Shown: positions 1-10,842, counted from the stretch's first letter. The stretch: 64,000 nt of DNA from Afipia sp. (GCA_017308595.1 JAFKER010000009.1:124001-188000); one strand, 5' to 3'. Numbers and translations: made by a program. Notes: a model not told the origin generated them from the letters alone.

Positions 1-378
1 CTCGATGCAGTCGTCCTCGGACGCGCCTTTGTCGACGGTTGCTTCGAACGGATAGAGATTGACCACCAGCAAATCGATCGGCGCGATGCCATGATCTTTC
101 ATGCTGCGGGTGTGATCGGCATTGTCGCGGATCGCGAGCAGGCCGCCATGCACATTCGGATGCAGGGTCTTGACCCGCCCGTCCATCATTTCCGGGAATC
201 CCGTCAAATCGGAAACATCGCGGACCTTCAGGCCGGCCTCGGCAATGGCCTTGGCGGTGCCGCCGGTGGAGACCAGCTCGATGCCGATGCCTGAGAGTGC
301 GCGTGCGAACTCGATCAGACCGGATTTGTCGGAAACGGAAAGGAGTGCGCGCGTGACACGGCGCGGGTGGTCAGCCAT
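1..378 (-). CDS. purH: PurH N-terminal part (IMP cyclohydrolase/AICAR formyltransferase), cut by window edge
   Basis: Bifunctional enzyme of the last two steps of de novo purine synthesis, AICAR formylation and IMP ring closure, in the cytoplasm. Only the first 126 codons are present; the frame runs open off the left edge. What is visible is the N-terminal MGS-like cyclohydrolase domain: the start [20 protein letters not shown], then [10 protein letters not shown] and a [11 protein letters not shown] segment, all typical of PurH. The ATG at 378 is the natural start. It is followed on the same strand, upstream in transcription order, by the heparinase-like gene and rsmB, a gene order seen in Bradyrhizobium relatives. 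The identification is firm although the formyltransferase domain lies outside the window. Confidence 0.95.
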   Translation of the reverse strand, partial: MADHPRRVTRALLSVSDKSGLIEFARALSGIGIELVSTGGTAKAIAEAGLKVRDVSDLTGFPEMMDGRVKTLHPNVHGGLLAIRDNADHTRSMKDHGIAPIDLLVVNLYPFEATVDKGASEDDCIE

Positions 379-501
379 GAGATAAGGATCCTGGTTCGAT
401 AGATGTCGCCGGGTAGCACGGTTTTTCGCCCGGCAAAACGGTGCAATTCGCCAAACTGTTGCTTTTTTGAGGGCAACTGAAACAGGATAAAATTCAGCTG
501 T

Positions 502-2256
502 TTAAAGCGGCAATTCCGGCTCCCGCCGGGCGTCGCGGCGGGCGTTGGTGACGGAAGCGGAGGCCGACGAGCGGGTAAAGCTCCAGCGCACGCTCGGGGA
601 ATCCTTTCGCTGCTGCCGGATCACGATCTGGGATGTCCGGCGCGGGCCGTCCGACCCGGCCAGAAACACGCTGTCTTCCAGGTCGACCTTGTCGTGAGGG
701 GCCTCGAAGGTCCAGACGTCACGGTTGGGCAGCACCAGCATCACGCCATGCGCGTCGGTCAGGCGGTTCGCCTTGACCGACGGATGCAGATGAAATCGCA
801 ACACATAATCGTCGGGCTTGTTGCGCGTTGAGGAGCCCGATGCATTCAGTAACGTATCCTCGCCATCAAGACGGCTGCCGTCGCCGGAAAGCGTCAGGCT
901 GCGCTGATGGACGACCCCGAATTGCCGCGCATAGGCGTCATGGGTTGCGGTCAACTGGATATTGTCGTCGTCGGCTTCGCGGAACACGCCCACATTGGAG
1001 GGGCCGGAGACAATCGGTGCGCCCTGCAGCATCCGCTTCATCGCCGGCAATTCGATGAACTGGCACGACGATGTGTCGTGGCAGATCAGGGTCGAATGCG
1101 CCGCCGTCGAGCGCGCGAAGGAGCGCCAGTTGTCACGACTGGTGGAAGGAATCCCGCAATTGACCACGATACGCCCGGTGCCGGACGACAATTCGAACGA
1201 CAGGCACCCGGCGTGAGCATCGCGGCTGACTGCCGGTGCGGGCGGCGCGCCCGTGTCCATGATGATCGCGGTCGAACCTGCATCGAGGCGCTGAAAGCCC
1301 GAATGCGGCATGTTCGACATCGGAATGCCATGGGTATCGTCATAGGCCAGCAGCGTCGCGAGCAGACCCGAAGGCGCGCTGCTCATGCCGTTGAACAGTG
1401 CGAAGCTGCCGTCACCATGCCGAAAGAAACGCAGCATCGGCATCATGCGGTCGATTGCGTTGAGAAGTGCAGGCGGCGGCGCAATGTTGCGCGCCGTATA
1501 GGTCTGGCGCAGCGGCAAAAGGTCGGGCAGCAGTTCGATCAGCGCGCCGGGATTTCGCGAGATGTGTCCGCCATCGGGCAACAGTTGCCGTTGCAGTTCG
1601 TCGGATAGTTTGCGCGATGCGGACTTGATGTGCTTGGCCTGATTGGCGAGGCACAGCGAGGCATAGCACAGGGCGATCAACACCTGCAGGCGCGGCACGC
1701 CGTCGGGAATGTCGACCATGGTGTAGCGCAGATAGCGAATCTCGCGGGTCAGGCTGCGCAGGAAGCGCCGATAGAATTTTCCGTCGGCATCGTTCAGCAC
1801 CAGCGGCGCCTGCGACAGCAGCGAGATGACACGCCGCGCCAGCACATCCGCGCGCCAGCCGATGCCGCGCTTGCGGATTGGTTTTGAAATCCAGTCGTCG
1901 ATCAGTGCGCGGGCATTGGCCCGGGTGATCGCGGAATCGGCGGCGCGCAGATGACGCAGCCAGCCGAAACCGAGCAGATTGGCTTCCCAGTCATCCGAGG
2001 GCGGATCGAGTTCGAAAATCGAGCGTCCGTGCGAGGTGACGATCTTGCCCGCGAACACAAAGCGCCCGGCATAAATTTCGGAAGCGCGGGTGGCGTCAAC
2101 CGTACGAAGGTCATTCGGCGCGATCAGCAGCCGGTCGGTGCGGCCCGGCCAGAATCGCGACAGGGCAACGGACTGCCCGCTGGCGCGCGCGAATACGGAC
2201 CGCGCGGCGCGGCCAAGCAGAAGCGATGAGATCCGTCGTCGGTAAGCAACCGCCAC
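502..2256 (-). CDS. Heparinase II/III family protein
   Basis: Predicted polysaccharide-lyase-like protein of about 584 residues. The N-terminal half is an all-alpha region rich in RYLRY and RQLLPDGGHISRNP-type segments; the C-terminal half (from about residue 340) is the beta-rich heparinase II/III domain with HAGCLSFELSSG and AHSTLICHD. I prefer a GTG start at 2256 because AGGG stands five bases before it and the following VAVAYRRRISS resembles family N-termini; ATGs at 2319 and 2424 are also in frame but lack a ribosome site. It sits between rsmB and purH on the same strand. In this group the gene is conserved beside purH, but the substrate is unknown and no signal peptide is obvious. Function beyond the family is not assigned. 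Confidence 0.82.
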   Translation of the reverse strand: MAVAYRRRISSLLLGRAARSVFARASGQSVALSRFWPGRTDRLLIAPNDLRTVDATRASEIYAGRFVFAGKIVTSHGRSIFELDPPSDDWEANLLGFGWLRHLRAADSAITRANARALIDDWISKPIRKRGIGWRADVLARRVISLLSQAPLVLNDADGKFYRRFLRSLTREIRYLRYTMVDIPDGVPRLQVLIALCYASLCLANQAKHIKSASRKLSDELQRQLLPDGGHISRNPGALIELLPDLLPLRQTYTARNIAPPPALLNAIDRMMPMLRFFRHGDGSFALFNGMSSAPSGLLATLLAYDDTHGIPMSNMPHSGFQRLDAGSTAIIMDTGAPPAPAVSRDAHAGCLSFELSSGTGRIVVNCGIPSTSRDNWRSFARSTAAHSTLICHDTSSCQFIELPAMKRMLQGAPIVSGPSNVGVFREADDDNIQLTATHDAYARQFGVVHQRSLTLSGDGSRLDGEDTLLNASGSSTRNKPDDYVLRFHLHPSVKANRLTDAHGVMLVLPNRDVWTFEAPHDKVDLEDSVFLAGSDGPRRTSQIVIRQQRKDSPSVRWSFTRSSASASVTNARRDARREPELPL

Positions 2257-2506
2257 GAGCGCCCTGTTCCTGATCGCGCTGGGGGGAGTCCTCCGCCGCC
2301 AGCCCTGACCGTTCCCCATGAACCGATAGAAACCCGCGCGGGGTACCGCACCCGCGCCGCGAGAATCTTTCGCGCACCGTTGTAATCCGGAAATGGCCGC
2401 AAGGCACCCCCGGCACATCTCCAAGTAATCTTTGGGAAATTCACCGATGAGTGTCGCAAAAGCCGATTGAGGCTTCGGTTATTTGCGAATCACTTGCCGC
2501 GAGGGA

Positions 2507-3850
2507 TCAGGATTTGACGAGACGCGCCGCGAAGAAGCCGTCGAGCCCGCCGAGGCGCGAATCGGCGTGCGCGAGATGCGATGGCAATGTGCGGATGTCG
2601 CCGTCGGGTGTGAGGACTTCATCCAGTCCGGCCACTTCCTCGCGGCTGACCGGGGCACGGCGCAGGCCGGATTCGCTGAGGATGCTGGCGACCGCCTGCT
2701 CGCCTTCCTCGGGTTCCAGCGAACAGGTGCAGTAGATAAGAGTTCCGCCGGGCTTCAGCAGTGTGACGGCCTTCTGCAGCATGCGCTTTTGCACGGCGGC
2801 GAGGGCGCCGATGTCGGATTCCTGTTTCAGCCACGCCACATCGGGATGACGCCGGATCGTGCCGGTCGCAGCGCAGGGCGCGTCGATCAGCACGCCGTCG
2901 AACAGGTCTCCCGGCGGTTGCCATTCGGTGGCGTCAGCGACCGCCGTGTCGGCGGTGAGTGAGAGGCGCGACAGATTTTCGCGCAGGCGTGCGATGCGGT
3001 TGGGCGAGCGGTCGACGGCGGTGACCCGCGCGCCGGCCTGGACGAGTTGCGCGGTCTTGCCGCCGGGCGCGGCGCACAGATCGACAATGGTCTTGCCTTG
3101 AATGTCACCGAACAGCCGTGCCGGCAGGGCGGCTGCCGCATCCTGAACCCACCACGCGCCTTCGTTGAAGCCGGGAAGCATGGTGACCGATCCATGCAGC
3201 AGTGTTCGCACCGTGCCGGTCGCGAGCGCCTCACCGTGCAGGCGCGCCGCCCAACTCTCCGGATCGGATTTGACGGTCAGATCGAGCGCAGGCTCAACGC
3301 TGATGGCGGCCGCCATCGCGCGTGTTGTGTCGTCACCATAGGTCGCAGTCCACCGCGCGACGAGCCATGGCGGCAAATCGAGCATCTGCGACTGTACCTC
3401 TTCGATCAGCGGCTGACCCTCGCGCGCGCATCGGCGCAGCACCGCGTTGACGAGGCCGGCATACTTGGCTGCGCGGCGATCCGCCTGCACCAGCCGCACC
3501 GACAGATCGACGGCGGCATGATCGGGAACATCCATCCATAGAATCTGAGCCGCGCCGATCAGCAATGCGCTTTGCGCGCGCGGTGCGTCGCTGGGAATGC
3601 CGCGATCGAGCAGGCGCGACAGCACATGGCCGAGCGTGCCGAGCCGCCGCAGGATGGTTGCGACCAGCCGGCGCATCAGTGCGCGATCGCGATCGGCAAG
3701 CGTCTTCAGTCCGGGATGTGCACCGGGTCCATCGAGCTGATCGTCCAGCATGCGATGCTTGTGCAATACGCCGTCAAGAATGTCGGCCGCGATCCTGCGC
3801 GCTGCGAGGCCCGGTACCTCGGTGGGCGGGACAAATCTTGAAGGCTTCAT
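2507..3850 (-). CDS. rsmB: 16S rRNA (cytosine-967-C5)-methyltransferase RsmB-type
   Basis: SAM-dependent methyltransferase that makes m5C967 in 16S rRNA. About 448 residues from the ATG at 3850 (MKPSRFVPP); reading further upstream to 3976 adds a non-family leader. An N-terminal NusB-like helical RNA-binding domain (about residues 20-150, with AAILRRL/RLVQADRRAAKYAGLVNAVLRR character) is followed by the Rossmann methyltransferase domain: VDLCAAPGGKTAQL binds SAM, DAPCAATGTIRRHPD carries the motif IV cysteine, and YCTCSLEPEEGE carries the catalytic motif VI cysteine. The downstream neighbours are the heparinase-like gene and purH. Assignment within the Fmu/RsmB/NOL1 family is strong; the exact target base is inferred from the NusB-like domain. 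Confidence 0.93.
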   Translation of the reverse strand: MKPSRFVPPTEVPGLAARRIAADILDGVLHKHRMLDDQLDGPGAHPGLKTLADRDRALMRRLVATILRRLGTLGHVLSRLLDRGIPSDAPRAQSALLIGAAQILWMDVPDHAAVDLSVRLVQADRRAAKYAGLVNAVLRRCAREGQPLIEEVQSQMLDLPPWLVARWTATYGDDTTRAMAAAISVEPALDLTVKSDPESWAARLHGEALATGTVRTLLHGSVTMLPGFNEGAWWVQDAAAALPARLFGDIQGKTIVDLCAAPGGKTAQLVQAGARVTAVDRSPNRIARLRENLSRLSLTADTAVADATEWQPPGDLFDGVLIDAPCAATGTIRRHPDVAWLKQESDIGALAAVQKRMLQKAVTLLKPGGTLIYCTCSLEPEEGEQAVASILSESGLRRAPVSREEVAGLDEVLTPDGDIRTLPSHLAHADSRLGGLDGFFAARLVKS

Positions 3851-4093
3851 GCGGCAAAAAACATTCGCTGGCGGGACACACGCGACGGATATCGCACGGA
3901 AGGGAATACGTGGCACCGGAATATGCCAAATGTAAGAATAGCGCCCTGTTCGATTTATCCTGTCTTCAAAATGCAAACAGGTTCACAGACGGGCGGCGAT
4001 TGTCGTAGGAGTGCATCGCGTGCGCGGACCTTGATCCGGCGCCCTGCGTCTCTAGATTGAAATTTCGGCTCTGACCATCCGGGAGTGTCAGCC

Positions 4094-4312
4094 ATGAACG
4101 ATGACCCGTCTCGTCTCCATCCTGTCGATGCCGATTCAGCCCCAGCGCGCAAACCGTTGTCGCCGCAGGCCCAGCGGGCGCTCGCCGAAGCCGAGGAGCG
4201 CCGTAAGGCGGCGCAGGCCGAACAGTGGCCCAAAGAGATTCAGGGTCCGAAGGGACCTGAACCCACCCGTTTTGGCGACTGGGAAGTGAAGGGCATCGCT
4301 TCGGATTTCTGA
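4094..4312 (+). CDS. SDHAF4/DUF1674 family protein (succinate dehydrogenase assembly factor-like)
   Basis: Small protein of 72 residues. The N-terminal half is charged and probably disordered (SPQAQRALAEAEERRKAA); the C-terminal half carries the family signature GPEPTRFGDWEVKGIASDF. The family includes the mitochondrial complex II assembly factor SDHAF4, which protects the flavoprotein subunit, so a role in succinate dehydrogenase maturation is an inference. A GTG nine bases earlier (4085) is in frame, but GGGAG at 4081-4085 is placed correctly for the ATG at 4094. It is transcribed divergently from rsmB, a common arrangement in alphaproteobacteria. Confidence 0.88.
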   Translation: MNDDPSRLHPVDADSAPARKPLSPQAQRALAEAEERRKAAQAEQWPKEIQGPKGPEPTRFGDWEVKGIASDF

Positions 4313-4382
4313 GGCTAGGTAGGACTACGGATCGGGGGAATCCTGCTTGCCCACCGGAGTGTTTTGGTCCTATTCTAGGGAT

Positions 4383-4976
4383 ATGATCCTAGATCGATCT
4401 GTCCATCGACCGGCGCGATTGTCTCTGCCGGGTCACCGCCCGGTATATGGCGCCCCGTTCTGGCTGTTCGGTGTGATTTTCGCCGCCGGAATTGCGATTG
4501 GAACCGTGATGCCGGGCCGCGATCGGCTGCCATGGGCCGAAGCAGCCGAGCGAAGCGCCGCGCCGTCCTTGCCTGCGGCAACATGGAGCCGCGATGGCAA
4601 CATGGCCGTGCGTCACCGCGTTGAGGTGGTGCGTGTCATCGATGGCGACACGTTCGAGGCGCGGGTGCATCTGTGGCCCGGACTTGAGATGATGACCCGG
4701 GTACGGTTGCGCGGAATCGATGCGCCGGAATTGAAGGCCGCATGCGCGGAGGAATCGCGCATGGCGGAAGCGGCGAGCGAAGCGCTGCGCGTGCAACTCG
4801 CCGACGGCGATGTGACGATCTTCAATATCGGCCCGGACAAATACAACGGCCGCGTGGTCGCGGACGCTGCGACGCGCCGCACACCGAGTGTTTCAGCGGC
4901 ACTGCTGTCTGCGGGCTATGCGCGCCCCTATCAGGGCGGCAGGCGCAGCGGCTGGTGTTCGGCATCGACGCGATAG
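4383..4976 (+). CDS. Staphylococcal-nuclease-like (thermonuclease family) protein with N-terminal anchor
   Basis: About 197 residues from the ATG at 4383; a TTG at 4347 is an in-frame alternative. Residues about 25-45 (FWLFGVIFAAGIAIGTVM) form a hydrophobic signal anchor, so the domain should be exported or periplasmic. The SNase fold is seen from VIDGDTFEARV through VRLRGIDAPEL to DKYNGRVVAD; the arginine of LRGIDAPE and that of NGR correspond to the family's catalytic arginines. It probably degrades nucleic acid outside the cytoplasm, an inference from family and export signal. A short inverted repeat (CTAGG...CCTAG, 4375-4392) straddles the start codon. A bidirectional terminator follows. 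Confidence 0.8.
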   Translation: MILDRSVHRPARLSLPGHRPVYGAPFWLFGVIFAAGIAIGTVMPGRDRLPWAEAAERSAAPSLPAATWSRDGNMAVRHRVEVVRVIDGDTFEARVHLWPGLEMMTRVRLRGIDAPELKAACAEESRMAEAASEALRVQLADGDVTIFNIGPDKYNGRVVADAATRRTPSVSAALLSAGYARPYQGGRRSGWCSASTR

Positions 4977-4987
4977 GTCGCATCAAT

Positions 4988-5017
4988 AAAAAAGCCGCGT
5001 GATGACGCGGCTTTTCT
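4988..5017. terminator. Bidirectional rho-independent terminator
   Basis: AAAAGCCGCGT (4990-5000), a 4-base loop GATG, and ACGCGGCTTTT (5005-5015) make a perfect 11-bp stem with A-tract and T-tract on either side. It lies between the convergent nuclease gene (ending 4976) and the L,D-transpeptidase gene (ending 5038), and so can stop transcription from both sides. Confidence 0.9.
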
Positions 5018-5037
5018 TGGTTGGAATGTTGCGCAGT

Positions 5038-5568
5038 TCAGCGCGAGGTGACGATCACCGGTGTGCCGACCTCGACGCGGTTGAACAAATCCGAGATGTC
5101 CTGATTGTACATGCGCACGCAGCCGTAGGAGACATAGCCACCGACCGAGTTCGGACGGTTGGTGCCGTGAATCGCATATTCGCCGCCCGCCAGCGTCATC
5201 GCAGCGACGCCCATCGGGTTGGACGGCGAGCCGCCGGGGATCACATCGGGAATGCTCGGATTGTCACGCTTCACGTCCGCTGGCGGCGACCATGCCGGCT
5301 GACGATATTTTCCGTCGATGCGCGTCGCGCCGGCCCATTGCTTGCCAGCCTTTCCGACCCCGACCGGGTAACGCAGCGCCTGGCCTTCGCCGAGAATGAG
5401 ATAAAGCCTGCGCTCGTTGGTTTTCACCACGATGGTGCCCGGTGCGTAACCGTGCGGAGAAGCCACCACGGATGGCGCGGCTTGCGTGGCAGTGGCGGAT
5501 AATCCGATGGCAGAGAAGCCAACGGCTGCCGTGGCTGCGAGAGTCATCGTCAGTTTACGCAACATCAT
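5038..5568 (-). CDS. L,D-transpeptidase (YkuD domain), secreted
   Basis: Periplasmic peptidoglycan cross-linking or lipoprotein-attaching enzyme, about 176 residues. The start is one of two adjacent ATGs (5568 and 5565); GGAG precedes both. A signal peptide (LRKLTMTLAATAAVGFSAIGL, ending near ATQA) is followed directly by the YkuD domain, which includes VVKTNERRLYLILG, IPGGSPSNPMG and the catalytic AIHG...SYGCVRMYN motif with the active-site Cys. There is no LysM or other peptidoglycan-binding domain. A second, membrane-anchored enzyme of this family is at 12438-12977. Confidence 0.92.
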   Translation of the reverse strand: MMLRKLTMTLAATAAVGFSAIGLSATATQAAPSVVASPHGYAPGTIVVKTNERRLYLILGEGQALRYPVGVGKAGKQWAGATRIDGKYRQPAWSPPADVKRDNPSIPDVIPGGSPSNPMGVAAMTLAGGEYAIHGTNRPNSVGGYVSYGCVRMYNQDISDLFNRVEVGTPVIVTSR

Positions 5569-5784
5569 CGTCTCCAGTCTTTCGATTCGTCGCAGGGTCA
5601 CATGGAACCCGCCGTCGCGGACCTTTGGGCGCATTTTGCCGCAGCAGCTTCAACAGCACCTTAGCGCCGGGCATGAAATGCAGATCGCGCGGCGAAAAAA
5701 AGAAAATTCCGGCGGCAAAGTAAATGCCCGGAAAACAACACCCCGCCCCAAACGGCCTTGGGCCGGGTGACATTTTTGTGAGCG

Positions 5785-6912
5785 CTAGCCGAGAGTGAAG
5801 GCCTCGTGCACTGCGGACTGTACCGCGCCACCGGTCACCGCGCCTCCGCCTGCGACATAGATCCAGTCGCCGATGGTCACGGCACCCACGGCATGGCGCG
5901 GCGTCGGCATCGGGGCATGGCTCTGCCAGGTGTCGGTGTTCGGATCGTAGCTTTCCATCTGACCGAACACCTTGCCCTGCGTGATCTTGCCGTCGCGAAC
6001 CAAACCGGCTTCTCCGCCCATTGCGAACAGCCGGTCGCGATAAATCACAAGACCATGGCCTGAGCGCGTTGTGGGGAGAGGCGCGCGCAATTCCCATGTG
6101 TCGCGCTCGGGCAGATACACATGATGCAGCTCTGTGTTGTACTCGAAAGTGTTGAAGCGCCCGCCGATGACGTGAATGATGCCGTTATAAGCAACGCAGC
6201 CGACATGATCGCGTGCACCCGGCAGCGCCTTCAGCGTGGTCCACTTGTCGGCCTTCGGGTCATAGACTTCGTGCCAGCCGACGCTTGCGCGCTCCATGGT
6301 CGGCTCCGACGCGCCGCCGATCAGATGGATGCGCCCGTTCAGGACAACCGCAGCACCTGCGCCGCGCGGACGCGGCAATGGTGCGATCTTGTCCCAGCGA
6401 TTGGCCGCGACGTCATACGCATAGGCATTGTGATCGGGATTGCGGTTCTGTTCGATGAACCCGCCGAGTGCGTAAACGCGGCCCGCATCGGCGGCGACGG
6501 CAACGTGATTGGCTCCGCGCGGCAGCGGTGCGCCGTCGAACCAGACATCTTTCTCAGGGTCGTAGATATGATGATAGGTGCGATCGACCCGGCCCTCACC
6601 ATAGCCACCGACGATATGCGCGCGGCCCGCCCAGCCGGTGGCCCATGCCATCTCGCTGCGCGGCAACGGTAACGCCGCGCGTGTCATCCAGCGGCCCTCC
6701 GATCCCTTGGGTGCAGGGCTGTCGACCACGCGCTGTGCCTGCTCGTCGGGCGTGATGTGATGCGGCGCGTTGGTGCGCAGGCCGGTGAACGGCTCGGAAG
6801 AAGGGGCCGCCTGCGGAAGCGGCGCATGCTGATGCCGGGTGTGCTGTGCGTGGACGGCCGTTGCGCCGAATGCGAGCGATGCGGTGCCTGCGAGAAATTG
6901 CCTGCGGTCCAT
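5785..6912 (-). CDS. Tat-exported kelch-repeat protein
   Basis: About 375 residues. The start at 6912 (MDRRQFLAGTASLAFG) follows GGAG by nine bases; longer reading to 6999 only adds a leader. RRQFLAG plus a hydrophobic stretch ending AVHA is a twin-arginine signal, implying export of a folded protein. The mature part carries about five to six kelch blades, recognised by HIVGGYGEG, VYALGGFIE, IHLIGGASE, IHVIGGRFN, LFAMGGEAG and IYVAGGGAV, each followed by a Tyr...Trp pair (YDPEKDVW, YDPKADKW, YDPNTDTW). It should form a beta-propeller. No catalytic residues are recognisable, so a binding or scaffolding role is as likely as an oxidase-like one. Confidence 0.85.
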   Translation of the reverse strand: MDRRQFLAGTASLAFGATAVHAQHTRHQHAPLPQAAPSSEPFTGLRTNAPHHITPDEQAQRVVDSPAPKGSEGRWMTRAALPLPRSEMAWATGWAGRAHIVGGYGEGRVDRTYHHIYDPEKDVWFDGAPLPRGANHVAVAADAGRVYALGGFIEQNRNPDHNAYAYDVAANRWDKIAPLPRPRGAGAAVVLNGRIHLIGGASEPTMERASVGWHEVYDPKADKWTTLKALPGARDHVGCVAYNGIIHVIGGRFNTFEYNTELHHVYLPERDTWELRAPLPTTRSGHGLVIYRDRLFAMGGEAGLVRDGKITQGKVFGQMESYDPNTDTWQSHAPMPTPRHAVGAVTIGDWIYVAGGGAVTGGAVQSAVHEAFTLG

Positions 6913-7090
6913 TTGCGGATTCTCCATGCGCTGACCCGCCAACGGTATCACAGCTTGCATCGCGACGGCGTGACGTCCGCGCGGCAAAAAGTGCCGCATC
7001 CGGCAAGTTCACACGGGCAGCGACAAGAAGAGCAGCATCAATATCGCCAAAAAACCGTTTGATCTCATGGCGCCGCGCCATGGCTGCGCT

Positions 7091-7106
7091 TGGCATGTGC
7101 CTTGCG
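7091..7106 (+). promoter_or_regulatory. Sigma-54 (-24/-12) type promoter
   Basis: TGGCATGTGCCTTGCG matches the RpoN consensus TGGCACG-N4-TTGC with one change in the -24 element. The GG at 7092-7093 and GC at 7104-7105 are separated by exactly ten bases, the spacing this factor requires. The start codon at 7138 lies about 32 bases after the -12 GC, which gives a normal short leader. No enhancer-binding site was identified upstream. Confidence 0.6.
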
Positions 7107-7137
7107 TGGTTGCATGTGAAACAACTGAGAGAGCAGC

Positions 7138-7578
7138 ATGCGTATCGATGCGGGATCTTATTTTTACCGAAGCAGTCAGGCGTCTGCCGCGACGGCGCCG
7201 CAGGCTTTTGCAGACACCGCAGAGACGGCAAAGTCCGGGGGCAATGCGGAATCATCGGGCGTTACAAAAGCCGATTTCACCGGCATGACGCGGCAGCAAC
7301 TTTTCGACTGGATGAATGGTCAGATTCGCTCCGGTGCGATGTCGCTGGATGAGAGCACGCCGTTCCTCGGCATGACGCTAAAGATCGATGCCCAAACCAT
7401 GCAGCCAGTGGACATGGCGAGTGACACAACGCCGATCGATTTCATGGACAGGGCGAAACAGGGAATCGCGGGGGCCTTGTCGCGAGGCGATCAGGATGGG
7501 GCCGCGCGTCTGCAAGCTGCGCTGGGTACGATGCAGCGCTATCAAGGTCAGGTGACCGGTATCGATTTTCGTGCCTGA
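7138..7578 (+). CDS. Conserved hypothetical protein behind a sigma-54-like promoter
   Basis: A 146-residue soluble protein I cannot assign to a named family. The first 50 residues are low-complexity (Ser/Ala/Thr-rich). The rest has a TRQQLFDWMNGQIRSGAMSL segment, then an ATPF-like LDESTPFLGMTLKID stretch and a C-terminal helix (FMDRAKQGIAGALSRGD...LQAALGTMQRYQ). It has no signal peptide or membrane segment. GAGAG stands just before the ATG. It is monocistronic, flanked by the divergent kelch gene and the convergent Kazal gene. The length and helical C-terminus resemble small proteins found near flagellar or stress genes in this group, but that is only a suggestion. Confidence 0.7.
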   Translation: MRIDAGSYFYRSSQASAATAPQAFADTAETAKSGGNAESSGVTKADFTGMTRQQLFDWMNGQIRSGAMSLDESTPFLGMTLKIDAQTMQPVDMASDTTPIDFMDRAKQGIAGALSRGDQDGAARLQAALGTMQRYQGQVTGIDFRA

Positions 7579-7611
7579 TGACCGGAGGAAATCGACCCCG
7601 CGGAGGAACCG

Positions 7612-8022
7612 TTACTTCCTTTCGCCTTTCGGCGGTTTCGACGTTGGCTTCACCGCTTTAGGCTCATTTTCCTTCGGTGGTTTCGGGCATGCGCCGACAT
7701 AGTCGAGCTGCACCTTGGCCTTCTGGCGCTCGCAATCATTTGCATAGGTCTTGCCATTGCAGCCGCAAACCGGCCGATGAATCTGCATGCAAAAGGCCGG
7801 AGCCTTGTCGCATTGGCCCGGCGCGTCGGCGGTCTGGCATTGACCGGCGGTTCTTTGGCACCAGAGCGCTGAATTACAGGTGATGTTCCCTGTGCCGCCG
7901 CAGGCCTCACCAAGATTGGCTGCTTCCAACTGGCCTGACCCAATCGCCATGCTGAGCATGGCGATCAGGATTGCGGCAATCAGTTGAGTGAGGGGTGTTT
8001 GCAAGGAAATCTCCGGCGGCAA
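7612..8022 (-). CDS. Kazal-type protease inhibitor domain protein, secreted
   Basis: About 136 residues with an N-terminal signal (LIAAILIAMLSMAIGSG, cleavage near LEA). The mature protein is Cys-rich: an N-terminal segment CGGTGNITCNSALWC and then a Kazal domain, CDKAPAFCMQIHRPVCGCNG followed by KTYANDCERQKAKV and GAC, with the C-x-C-G-x-x-x-x-Y pattern of the family. The tail is Lys/Pro-rich (KPPKENEPKAVKPTSKPPKGERK). Kazal domains inhibit serine proteases; whether this one does is untested. The gene begins eight bases after the acs stop on the same strand, so it is likely co-transcribed with acs, which is an unexpected partner. Confidence 0.85.
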   Translation of the reverse strand: MPPEISLQTPLTQLIAAILIAMLSMAIGSGQLEAANLGEACGGTGNITCNSALWCQRTAGQCQTADAPGQCDKAPAFCMQIHRPVCGCNGKTYANDCERQKAKVQLDYVGACPKPPKENEPKAVKPTSKPPKGERK

Positions 8023-8030
8023 CCCCAGCG

Positions 8031-9983
<1,953 letters not shown>

Positions 9984-10051
9984 GACTTCCTCATTCCCTC
10001 CACGCAGGCCGTCCGCGTCGCAACATGCGCGCAGCTTCTTCTTGGTTTTGC

Positions 10052-10081
10052 ATTATGCGCCTGTGCATACATCAGCGACAA
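10052..10081 (-). promoter_or_regulatory. Possible sigma-70-type promoter of acs
   Basis: On the minus strand TTGTCG (10081-10076) and CATAAT (10057-10052) are separated by 18 bases and lie about 70 bases before the acs start. The match is partial and was found by eye, so it is tentative. Confidence 0.35.
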
Positions 10082-10149
10082 GCTGCGGCAACTAGGACTT
10101 TTGTCGGACCTGCGATTTCCTGTGCCATTTGAAGGAGATGACGTGCGAT

Positions 10150-10842
10150 TTATGCCGCTCGCAACAGGCCCCAAACCGCCGTTTGCTTGATTTCGGCATC
10201 TTCCAGGTCGCGGGTCACCGGCACCCTGTAATCGGCGATCCGATGCAATTTGTCGCGGGGGAGGTAACTGCGGCCGGGGTCGCCGATCAGGATGGTGGCG
10301 CCGCGCGCCGCGTGTCCGGACAGAAAATCGAAGGCGCGTTGCGCAGTATCGCGCTCATAGAAGATGTCGCCGGCCAGAACGACGTCCCATTCACCGGGAT
10401 TGTCAGCGGCGAGCAGATCGCTGTCGCAGGTGGCGAAGATCACGCCGTTTTCCTCGGCGTTCAATGCCGCTGCCGCGCAGGCAAATGGGTCAATGTCGGC
10501 AACAGTCACCGCCGCTGCTCCGGCCTTCATGGCAGCTATGCCGACGAGGCCCGATCCGCTGGCAAGATCCAGCACCGTTCTGCCGCGCACCAGATCGGCA
10601 TTGTCGAGAACGTAACGCGCCAGCGCCTGCCCGCCCGCCCAGGCAAAAGCCCAGAACGGCGGCGGCAATCCGGCTTCGCCAAGCTCTTCTTCAGTCTTAT
10701 GCCAGAGCGGCACGGCTTCATCGGCGACGAACAGCGAGATTTCCGGCGTCAGCGGCACCGGCCGCAGCCGCGTGTTGGCGCGGATGAACGCGGACTTGTC
10801 GGTGATGCTCTGCGGCGAAGCCTGTTCCATAAGGCGTCTCAC
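10150..10842 (-). CDS. Class I methyltransferase, ETFB lysine methyltransferase (METTL20)-like
   Basis: SAM-dependent methyltransferase of 230 residues (ATG at 10830 is an alternative start). SAM motif VLDLASGSGLVGIAAMKAG, acidic DIDPFACAAAALNAEENG, the catalytic-region AGDIFYERD and a GDPGRSYLPR segment match the bacterial METTL20 group, which methylates lysines of electron-transfer flavoprotein beta. The family is often misnamed as L11 methyltransferase; the smaller size and the GDPGR motif favour the ETFB type. It is transcribed divergently from the topoisomerase IB gene, with only about 40 bases between starts. Target assignment is inference. Confidence 0.8.
   Translation of the reverse strand: MRRLMEQASPQSITDKSAFIRANTRLRPVPLTPEISLFVADEAVPLWHKTEEELGEAGLPPPFWAFAWAGGQALARYVLDNADLVRGRTVLDLASGSGLVGIAAMKAGAAAVTVADIDPFACAAAALNAEENGVIFATCDSDLLAADNPGEWDVVLAGDIFYERDTAQRAFDFLSGHAARGATILIGDPGRSYLPRDKLHRIADYRVPVTRDLEDAEIKQTAVWGLLRAA

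Noticed and set aside
4375-4392. CTAGG...CCTAG inverted repeat over the nuclease start codon
   Set aside because: Only five base pairs with an eight-base loop; too short to claim as an operator.
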